Assembly (NCBI GenBank): GCA_002717145.1
Contig: PBCP01000006.1
Coordinates: forward strand, 1 to 54,283
DNA from: Planctomycetaceae bacterium
GTDB lineage: Bacteria > Planctomycetota > Planctomycetia > Pirellulales > Pirellulaceae
Direction of reading: 5' to 3'
Length of the DNA: 54,283 bases
Of this stretch, positions 1 to 6,346 are shown piece by piece; position 1 is the stretch's first letter; every line of letters begins with the position of its first letter. The translations under genes and the position numbers were made by a program. A model generated the notes under the pieces. That model worked only from the letters and a program-made list of their open reading frames with translations, searched no databases and was not told the origin of the DNA.

Positions 1-1139
1 GGGGGGAGCCGATTCTCGAGCGTGAGGTAGGAGCCGCTAAGTTCGGGGCTAACGATTCTCTGCTCGAGTCCGGCAGCCACCGGGGTCACCTGTTCCAACG
101 GTACGCTTTGCACGGCCTTGAGTAGCTTTTTGACCGCCTTAGGCTTATTGAGGTTGAAGTTAGGCCTGCGGGGTGGGGGAGTGTTCTTGCCGGCACGAGT
201 GCGACTGGCTCGTTGCTGATAGATCATCGCTTCCATGGCAGCTGACGCCATCATCCTACGCCATGCCTGGCGACAAAGCTTTGGACTTCCAAAAATGTCA
301 ATGGAAATTCCATGATCCGGAGTTTGAAGTATCCAACCATGGACTGCCTTCGGGCAATCAGCCAATAGAGCGTCAGAACTGGGCATGTCTTTCGAATTCT
401 CGGAATTCCGTTTGAGCTGGTTCTCAAGTTCGACCTCGCGTGCCTCGTAGATATCCTGCATAGCCTTAGTTTCAGAATGGACACCGGCGTGTTGTGAGAA
501 GCAAGAGACATGGTCCCAAACTGAAAGTTGACTTGCCGAATGTTGCTGGCGTCCTCCTGACTCCCGCCGTGAGGCTTCTTTCGTCTTGGAGATCTTTCGC
601 CGTAATGAGGGGGTGGCATTGTATTTACTGGAACCAAATGTACGGGACTTATGTCGCCAGCGTCCCTCCTCGATGCAAGATACCGGGATTCGTGCTGCGG
701 ATTTAGGGGATAAGAGTACCGTGGAATTACATACGCGATCCTGTTTGGCACCAATTAATTGATCGCCTTCGATAAAGAGGATGTAATGCTTGGTGTTATT
801 CTCTGCATGTAGACTGGGGACACTACCATGGTTACTTACTTCGCGAACCTCAACACCCGATTTATCCAATTGTCGTACGCCCATTTTCACCGAATGCTTC
901 TTCTTGATTAGCGGTTTGATACGTAGAGGGACAATCGTAAGGCCACCAAGCGTCATGGGAGAAGCCGATGTGATCGAACTGGGAATTTCCGGGCAACCGG
1001 GATTCTGCGGACCAGTCAAACTATGACTGCCCTTTTTTGAGGTTTGCTCGTTAGATCGAGCTTCATCTGTAGATTGCCACAATTCTGGGTGTTCGATGTG
1101 AGGTGTTTCGCGAATTCGACGTTCGGGAGGCTGTGTCAT
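1..1139 (-). CDS. ARPP-1-type domain protein, C-terminus off the window
   Basis: An open frame runs without a stop from ATG at 1139 to the left edge, about 379 codons, so the C-terminus is missing. A GGAG lies 8 nt before the ATG. The N-terminal 50 residues are polar and look disordered. Residues about 119-160 hold the hallmark LFIEGDQLIGAKQDR followed by RIPVSCIEEGRW, which I recognise as the ARPP-1 domain (ARG and rhodanese/phosphatase-superfamily associated protein). It is an uncharacterised bacterial family described from gene neighbourhoods with a proposed link to NAD or ADP-ribose metabolism; no enzymatic reaction is established. The part after residue 160 is more variable and charged, then a second conserved stretch around HGWILQTPDHGISIDIFG follows. 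No signal peptide or membrane segment is visible, so it is probably cytosolic. Family identity is fairly sure; function is unknown. Confidence 0.75.
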   Translation of the reverse strand, partial: MTQPPERRIRETPHIEHPELWQSTDEARSNEQTSKKGSHSLTGPQNPGCPEIPSSITSASPMTLGGLTIVPLRIKPLIKKKHSVKMGVRQLDKSGVEVREVSNHGSVPSLHAENNTKHYILFIEGDQLIGAKQDRVCNSTVLLSPKSAARIPVSCIEEGRWRHKSRTFGSSKYNATPSLRRKISKTKEASRRESGGRQQHSASQLSVWDHVSCFSQHAGVHSETKAMQDIYEAREVELENQLKRNSENSKDMPSSDALLADCPKAVHGWILQTPDHGISIDIFGSPKLCRQAWRRMMASAAMEAMIYQQRASRTRAGKNTPPPRRPNFNLNKPKAVKKLLKAVQSVPLEQVTPVAAGLEQRIVSPELSGSYLTLENRLP

Positions 1140-1395
1140 TTTGGTTGCTCCTGTGACTGTGATTGTAGATTTGATTCTGGACTTAGGTCTGGAACTGGCC
1201 TCGGTTGTTCGGCCAGAGTGAATAAATAGGATGGCAATGCATCAACCGTGCCTTCACTGAGGTAAGAGAGTTTTACGTGCTAGCGTCCGGACGAATATCA
1301 AGAAAACTTCAAAAAAGTTTGCGACGGTATTGATCGGTTTGGTGTAATACGACTCAACGGAGAAAGCCTTTAGATGAAGGAGTTGTTGAGCTCTA

Positions 1396-1590
1396 ATGGC
1401 AAACCAGATCTTACGAGATAATCGAGGGCGAGTGCTCGGGATGATGGAGACCAAACCGAGTGGTGTTGTCGACGCGCGGGATGCAAATGGTCGTTACCTT
1501 GGAAGTTATGATCCGCATAGCAATATCACTCGCGATGCAAAGGGCCAGTCGATTGGTACGGGCAACCTACTGGGAATTCTGATTAAGTAA
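1396..1590 (+). CDS. Small hypothetical protein, 64 aa
   Basis: Starts at ATG with AAGGAG about 13 nt upstream, a slightly long spacing. The protein is hydrophilic and built of short repeated beta-turn-like units: LRDNRGRVLG near residues 6-15, RDANGRYLGSYD near 28-39 and RDAKGQSIGTGNLL near 46-59. This gives three imperfect copies of a D-x-x-G-x-x-x-G pattern. Short proteins of this type occur in many bacteria and prophages without a known function. No signal peptide, cysteine pairs or catalytic motif is seen. It lies alone between the inverted-repeat arms at 1253-1298 and 1775-1820. The internal repetition and coding-like composition argue that it is real; no function is assigned. Confidence 0.6.
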   Translation: MANQILRDNRGRVLGMMETKPSGVVDARDANGRYLGSYDPHSNITRDAKGQSIGTGNLLGILIK

Positions 1591-1795
1591 ATGCGCGACT
1601 TTGTCCGAGTCTCCGTGCCACAGACGACCTTGCCTGGATTCGGGGGAATATAGGTTCGTCGCTGACAAAGATGTAGTAAAGCCGGTTACGAAATCCAATG
1701 CGATTACCTGCGTAAACGCCGTGATGACTATCATCAACAAAAAAATAGTCGTCCGCTAAACATCGAAAAAAATCATTTTCTTCCGGACGCTCCAC
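1583..1795 (-). CDS. Possible small ORF starting inside the right inverted-repeat arm
   Basis: A GTG start at 1795 is preceded by GAGGTAAGAGAG, a plausible ribosome-binding region, and opens 70 codons that overlap the end of the 64-aa gene convergently by 8 bp. The product is acidic and aromatic at its start (DDYFFVDDSHHGVYAGNRIG) and basic at its end, and resembles nothing I know. The left arm carries the same leader and a matching GTG, but its frame closes after about 18 codons with a 1-base shift. It may therefore be a gene of which a broken copy remains at the other end, or both may be non-coding. Low confidence. Confidence 0.3.
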   Translation of the reverse strand: MERPEENDFFRCLADDYFFVDDSHHGVYAGNRIGFRNRLYYIFVSDEPIFPRIQARSSVARRLGQSRAFT

Positions 1796-1856
1796 GTGTT
1801 TGCTCTCTTACCTCAATGAAGCCCCGAGCAATTACTGATCGTGTTGCGGTTTGCTT

Positions 1857-1899
1857 GCCAATGGCTACCAAGATCAGGATAGCTGTGGTAGCCATTGGC
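1857..1899. repeat. Perfect 14-bp inverted repeat (hairpin)
   Basis: GCCAATGGCTACCA at 1857-1870 is matched by its exact reverse complement at 1886-1899 around a 15-nt loop. No T-run follows on either strand, so a simple intrinsic terminator is unlikely. It lies in the 379-nt gap between the 64-aa gene and the gene at 1970, where nothing else but the right arm of the inverted repeat is recognised. A further partial copy, TGGTAGC, follows directly. It could be an RNA structure in the leader of the gene at 1970 or the remains of a repetitive element. Confidence 0.6.
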
Positions 1900-1969
1900 C
1901 GTTGGTAGCTGTGTTGAGCAGTGCATAAGGCGTCAGGGGGCAGAGATCAGAATAAAGGAGACCTATAAA

Positions 1970-2374
1970 ATGTGGATTTTTACTCAAACAGGGTTTTTGA
2001 GCGTGGTGGAACATCGTGACGATCGTCGGTGTTTGATTGTACGTGCCCGAGCTCAGGAGGACCTTAAGGACATTGCTGAATTTGCAGTTCAGCAAGTCAT
2101 GGAGATGCCTGAAGCAGATTATCGATTTCGAGTGGAGGTGGCACGGGTCACGTTTGCTGCGTTTATGCGATCCAAGATTAGTGAATTAGATTACCCGAAT
2201 TTCAAGCAGCGGTTGCACGAACAAAAGCGAACCGATGTAGCGATCGAGCGTGAACAGTTTGCTTATCAGATATGGCGAGCCGGCGAACAATACCAACGAG
2301 TGGTGGAATCGCTGCATGACGAATCCAGGGATTTAGGTAGCGATTTGGTGGGTGTTTCGGGTGAAGATGTTTAG
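1970..2374 (+). CDS. Conserved hypothetical protein, 134 aa
   Basis: The start chosen is the ATG at 1970, which has AAAGGAG about 9 nt upstream; an in-frame GTG at 1895 lacks such a site. The N-terminus MWIFTQTGFLSVVEHRDD, followed by LIVRARAQEDL, matches a small uncharacterised bacterial family I recognise only by its start: it opens with MWIF, a statement about 'HRD', and 'RAR', and has no assigned reaction. The middle is mixed alpha/beta; the end (residues about 85-125) is helical and charged (HEQKRTDVAIEREQFAYQIW). No signal peptide, transmembrane segment or metal-binding cluster is visible, so it is probably a soluble cytosolic protein. It stands alone between non-coding stretches. Confidence 0.7.
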   Translation: MWIFTQTGFLSVVEHRDDRRCLIVRARAQEDLKDIAEFAVQQVMEMPEADYRFRVEVARVTFAAFMRSKISELDYPNFKQRLHEQKRTDVAIEREQFAYQIWRAGEQYQRVVESLHDESRDLGSDLVGVSGEDV

Positions 2375-2584
2375 TCGGCCCAGAGGAATGTTTGCTAGCC
2401 GCGGATGTAAATAGCTGCGGAAATATTGATCGTGGCCGTCGAGGTTGGATAGGAAGAGGGCGTCGAGGAGGAGGGTGATATGATAGTGTTAGCATAGGAA
2501 GGTCGAGTGAGTTGATGTGATGGCGGTTAACATCCATTTCAAATGCGGGCGACCGTTGCGATAGGCCTAAGACTCGGGTAGTGC

Positions 2585-2646
2585 AGCCTAAACTGAAGAG
2601 GCCAGGACTGAAGAGGCCTGTACTGAGACGCCTGAACTGAGCTGAC
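2585..2646 (+). repeat. Four degenerate ~14-bp tandem units in a gene-free gap
   Basis: The 300-nt gap 2375-2674 holds no gene that I can support. Within it, four imperfect units of about 14-15 bp with core ACTGA-AG-GCC follow each other (AACTGAAGAGGCC, GACTGAAGAGGCC, TACTGAGACGCC, AACTGAGCTG). They lie just beyond the 3' end of the minus-strand operon that ends at 2675. Confidence 0.45.
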
Positions 2647-2674
2647 TGGGTATGTTCGGAAGTACAGCGATGGT

Positions 2675-4816
2675 TTAGTTCGGGAAGTGGATGTCTACGT
2701 CGACGATTGATTTCACAAGCCACTTGCCGTCCTGAAGAGTTGTGGCTCGAAGTGTCACAGGGATGGTTCCGCGTAGCCGTGGATCAGGTTTGGTGGTAAC
2801 AAGCAGGGCATGCTGCTGTTGATTTGGAGCCAGAACTACCGATTCGCACTGGATGAGGTCCTTCAGCGAGTCAGGCAGTTCGAGGTCCAATGTTACATTG
2901 GTCTGTAATTTGTTGCTACGCAGGATGTTCAATGGAATCTCGACACTGTCGCCAGGCGAAATCGTGATTTCCTCGGCTGAATGCCCCAACTTGAGCAATG
3001 CACCTTCCATGATCATCGTGATACGGGCATCAGCGTTCTTGCCGATATGACGCACATTGCCTTTCGGATCAACAACCTCTCCGTAAGCATAGACCACCAT
3101 GCGGGTCGTTCGGTCCGTCGTTAACCACTCGGGCATAAAGCAGGGATAAAAAACCTCACGTTGACCAGCCGGAACTTCCAGTGTTGGACCCGTGATTCCC
3201 ATGCGATGCCTGGATTGCCTGCTTGCCATGACGAGACGTACGATGCCCGTATATCCGTCATTTCGATTTAGAATAAACGGAGCCGGATATGTCGTGCCGC
3301 GGGAGACCACTCGTTGGCGATTCCGGTCAATTAAATTGAGCTCGAAAGGAGCGGGCATTGTTAAGGCCACCATAAGGGCATCGGTCTGCTCTGAGGAAGG
3401 ATCGCGTGAAGCCAGGTTGCCGGAAAGAGGGGCTAGCACCGGCACTCGTTGTGCTGGAATCCCGGTTTCAGGATTATCCGCCGATTGGCCAAAGATCTTA
3501 ATCGGCTGCGCTGTAGTTGCCGCATCAGGAGAAACATCCAGAACCAGATTGACCTTCCCGGACCCTCCTTTAAGCACGGGAGCGTCGCCGGACATAGTGA
3601 CACCGGCAGGTAGGCTCTCAGCACTTAATGTGACATCTTCCTTAAAACCGGCTACAGCAGCGATGGTGACCGGGATGGTCAGTTTACCGCCTAAATCAGC
3701 CTTGAATGCCTGAGTGGTACTGAGTGTAAAACCTGGCGTCAACTCTTTGATCGAAATCTCGTAACGGTGATCGGTGCCTCCAACCGAATAGCCAGTCACC
3801 ACGGCCTGGATCGTTGAGTCTTCCATCGCTTTGTATACCAAGGAGGCATCCGTCGTGGAGGCATTTACGTCATCATTCTTCGCAAGGGACTTACCTTCGG
3901 AATCGAGTAGTTCAAGTTGCAGGTCGAGATCGCTGCCAAGAGCCTGACTTCGTGCGTCGATGCGATAAGATTTACCACCTTGAAGCTGAAACGAGTGGCT
4001 AGCCAATCCGGTTTCAGGAAGTTGTAAAGCACCTTCAGATGTTTCGGCTTCGTTATTGCTCGAAATCCCTAGTCGATAAACGAAATGAGCCGCGCCTCGA
4101 AAATCCGCCTCGTGAATTACAATCGTATATGTTTCGCCGGCTTTGGCCACGAAACTACAGCTTAAATCTCTGCCCTCGGTGTCGACTTCATCAATGAGTT
4201 GTTTTTCGTCTGAAGAATAAACCTGAAGTGCCACATTGATATCACTTCCTAAACGCCGAGCCCAGCAGTCGAGCGTAATCGTTTGGTCCACGTCTGAGTA
4301 AAGCTGGTATAAATCCTTCTCAGTGAGTTTTGAAAGACGACCGGAAATTCCAATCGGCAATGTCTCAATCGGCATTGGCATATCACGGAATCGTTGTTCA
4401 GTGACTTCCTGATGCTCACTCACCAGAAAAGTGGCGGTGCCTGTGGCTCCGTTAGCGTTGGCCATTTGCCAGAAGACTAGTCCGGCCGGATGATCGTCTG
4501 CAAGTTGGAGTCGTGCAGGTATCTCACGCGGCAACGGTAATGCCGATGAAAAAATACGTGGCCCCTCCCAGTATGGGCGTGGAGGAACAAGATGTTTTCC
4601 CAGCGGCCCAGTCAACGAGAGATTGGCTGGCGAGCTATGCACGAAAACCTGCATGTCGGGGGTAAGGTCAAAGCCGCCAAGCTGAACCTCTGTGGTTGTG
4701 CCGCGTTGAATCGCAGGTGGAAAAACGTAGCCAAGCGTGGGAGCCTGAGCTAATAAATCTGTTGGGCAGCTAAAGCAAACTAAGCAAGCAAGCGTTATTC
4801 TCAAGCAGAATGTCAT
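2675..4816 (-). CDS. Secreted beta-domain (IPT/PPC-like) protein of a DUF1501/DUF1553 operon
   Basis: 713 aa from the ATG at 4816. That start gives a clean signal peptide (MTFCLRITLACLVCFSC, cleavage near LLAQA); a TTG at 4852 overlapping the upstream stop is the alternative. Residues about 27-60 (TLGYVFPPAIQRGTTTEVQLGGF) resemble an IPT/TIG-like domain. Two copies of a PPC-like beta-sandwich follow, recognisable by DLYQLYSDVDQTITLDC with RRLGSDINVALQVY, and by SFQLQGGKSYRIDARSQ with LGSDLDLQLELLD. The rest is further Ig-like beta structure. No protease catalytic triad is visible. Proteins of this build regularly accompany DUF1501 and DUF1549/DUF1553 genes in planctomycetes; the job is unknown, but an extracellular binding role is likely. 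It is last in a three-gene minus-strand operon, 28 nt after the DUF1501 stop. Confidence 0.75.
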   Translation of the reverse strand: MTFCLRITLACLVCFSCPTDLLAQAPTLGYVFPPAIQRGTTTEVQLGGFDLTPDMQVFVHSSPANLSLTGPLGKHLVPPRPYWEGPRIFSSALPLPREIPARLQLADDHPAGLVFWQMANANGATGTATFLVSEHQEVTEQRFRDMPMPIETLPIGISGRLSKLTEKDLYQLYSDVDQTITLDCWARRLGSDINVALQVYSSDEKQLIDEVDTEGRDLSCSFVAKAGETYTIVIHEADFRGAAHFVYRLGISSNNEAETSEGALQLPETGLASHSFQLQGGKSYRIDARSQALGSDLDLQLELLDSEGKSLAKNDDVNASTTDASLVYKAMEDSTIQAVVTGYSVGGTDHRYEISIKELTPGFTLSTTQAFKADLGGKLTIPVTIAAVAGFKEDVTLSAESLPAGVTMSGDAPVLKGGSGKVNLVLDVSPDAATTAQPIKIFGQSADNPETGIPAQRVPVLAPLSGNLASRDPSSEQTDALMVALTMPAPFELNLIDRNRQRVVSRGTTYPAPFILNRNDGYTGIVRLVMASRQSRHRMGITGPTLEVPAGQREVFYPCFMPEWLTTDRTTRMVVYAYGEVVDPKGNVRHIGKNADARITMIMEGALLKLGHSAEEITISPGDSVEIPLNILRSNKLQTNVTLDLELPDSLKDLIQCESVVLAPNQQQHALLVTTKPDPRLRGTIPVTLRATTLQDGKWLVKSIVDVDIHFPN

Positions 4817-4844
4817 CGATAAAGTGTCCTGGCAGGTGTGAGAA

Positions 4845-6194
4845 TTACGCAATCAACTCAGAAATCATGGAGCCGCCATTAACCAACGGTACCGGGCGTC
4901 CAAGTGGAGTTTCGTAAACCTTCCCCGGATTAACTCCCATCAGGCTCAGAATTGTATGTAACAAATCCTGAATGCCGTAAGGAGTAGTCGTTGGATAGCT
5001 TGCTGTTTTATCACTGGCACCAATGACTGTGCCTGGTTTTGTTCCGCCGCCCGCGAATATTACAGCCTGACACGCCGACCAATGGTCACGACCGGCATCT
5101 TTATTAATTCGAGGTGTGCGTCCCATTTCTCCCATCATGACGACCAGAGTCTCGTCCAACATGCCGCGTTGCTCGAGGTCCTCAATAAGGGCACTGAATG
5201 CCTGGTCGGTAGGGGGCACGAGAGCCTTTTCGTGTCCGGTGAAGTTATCGACATGAGTATCCCAGCTACCATGTGAGATTCCGATAAATCGTGATCCAGC
5301 TTCGACTAGCCGTCGTGCAAGGAGGCTGCACTGGCCAATGGATGTCATGCCATAGCGTTCTCGCACAGCTTCCTTTTCGTCCTGGATCTTAAATGCCTTC
5401 TTGGCCTGAGGGCTGGTGACAAGTTCAAGCGCCTTTTCGTAGTAGGTCTGCATTGTGGCCGCCTTACCATCGCTTTTTCCACCAGCACCCAGCAAATCAG
5501 CTCCCTGCAATAATCGTTTTCGTCGTTCGAACCTGCCAGAGTTGACTCCCTTGGCAATATTGAGATCACGAACTTCAAACGTTGGTTCAACCGGATCTGT
5601 TTCGATCGTAAATGGTGCGTACTGAGCGCCAAAATAACCTGGTCCACCGGGGCCAAGTGGCTCTGGGACTTCGATGTAGGGCGGTACGGCGCCTCTGTGT
5701 CCTAACTCTTTCGAAATGATGGATCCTAAGGACGGGTAAATTTCATTAAAAGGTATTCCTTTGGCTTGCCCATCCGGGAAATTCGGTGCGTAGCCGGTCA
5801 TCACCCAATGACGACCGGTTTGGTGGGCGTTGTCGCCATGGCTGTGGCTGCGCATGATCGTGTATTTGTCAGCAATCTTACTACAGTACGGCATGATGTT
5901 CCCGATTTGCGTGCCGGGAACATTTGTTGAGATTGGATGAAATGGGCCTCGAATTTCGTCCGGTGCATCCGGTTTCAAATCCCACATGTCGATGTGGCTG
6001 GGACCACCTTCGAGCATGATGAAAATACAGGACTTTGCCTTGGCGGATTTTTCAGTAGCCGCATTGGCCTGCATATTGAGTAAACCTGGTAGCGACAGCC
6101 CACCAAATAGTCCAGTCGCTCCAACCGTCAAAGCATCACGTCGTGAGACTTTACTACAGTTCGATGAAAGTTTTCCAAATGGAATATGAAGCAT
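4845..6194 (-). CDS. DUF1501 family protein, Tat-exported
   Basis: 449 aa from the ATG at 6194, which has GGAG 8 nt upstream; an ATG 45 nt earlier lacks one. A Tat-like SRRDAL at residues 17-22 is followed by a glycine/leucine-rich hydrophobic stretch. The body has the family's signature blocks: SCIFIMLEGGPSHIDMWDLKPDAP, then ISHGSWDTHVDN, LVVMMGEMGRTPRINKDAGRDHW and GASDKTASYPTTTPYGIQDLLHTIL. The fold belongs to the alkaline-phosphatase/sulfatase superfamily, and the spaced D/H residues in these blocks could bind metal. The substrate of DUF1501 proteins is not established. It sits between the DUF1549/DUF1553 protein and the beta-domain protein, the standard planctomycete arrangement, which suggests the three act together outside the cytoplasm. 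Confidence 0.9.
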   Translation of the reverse strand: MLHIPFGKLSSNCSKVSRRDALTVGATGLFGGLSLPGLLNMQANAATEKSAKAKSCIFIMLEGGPSHIDMWDLKPDAPDEIRGPFHPISTNVPGTQIGNIMPYCSKIADKYTIMRSHSHGDNAHQTGRHWVMTGYAPNFPDGQAKGIPFNEIYPSLGSIISKELGHRGAVPPYIEVPEPLGPGGPGYFGAQYAPFTIETDPVEPTFEVRDLNIAKGVNSGRFERRKRLLQGADLLGAGGKSDGKAATMQTYYEKALELVTSPQAKKAFKIQDEKEAVRERYGMTSIGQCSLLARRLVEAGSRFIGISHGSWDTHVDNFTGHEKALVPPTDQAFSALIEDLEQRGMLDETLVVMMGEMGRTPRINKDAGRDHWSACQAVIFAGGGTKPGTVIGASDKTASYPTTTPYGIQDLLHTILSLMGVNPGKVYETPLGRPVPLVNGGSMISELIA

Positions 6195-6346
6195 GGTTGC
6201 AACTCCGGTTAACGAGGCACCCGGCAAGATGGATGCCAATAATGTTGTGCTATCTTAAATTGTACCACCTACGTGGGAATGTTACCGCGAAAACCTTTCA
6301 TCCGTCGAGACCAACGGGACAGGAGCTTGAGTTGGAGCCCCTCAAA

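Larger units (their letters stand above)
1253..1820. repeat. 568-bp segment bounded by imperfect ~46-bp inverted repeats
   Basis: The left arm (1253-1298, plus strand) and the right arm (1820-1775, minus strand) align over about 46 bases with two single-base gaps. They share an identical 12-mer GAGGTAAGAGAG and an identical 10-mer AGCGTCCGGA at the same spacing. The arms point inward and enclose one 64-aa gene and a possible convergent ORF. A transposase is absent. A clear target-site duplication is also absent; only a 3-bp GCC flanks both sides. It could be a MITE-like remnant, or an inverted duplication of the 5' end of a small gene, since both arms carry a ribosome-binding-like GAGG/AGAG followed by GTG. 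Confidence 0.5.

Noticed and set aside
251..754. 167-codon minus-strand frame near the left edge
   Set aside because: It overlaps the ARPP-1-type gene on the same strand in another frame; the 379-codon frame has the ribosome-binding site and a recognisable domain.
2202..2723. 173-codon minus-strand frame
   Set aside because: It runs antisense through the conserved 134-aa gene and the repeat region, with a low-complexity Pro/Arg/His composition typical of shadows.
3192..3713. 173-codon plus-strand frame
   Set aside because: It is antisense to the beta-domain protein gene and has no coding features.
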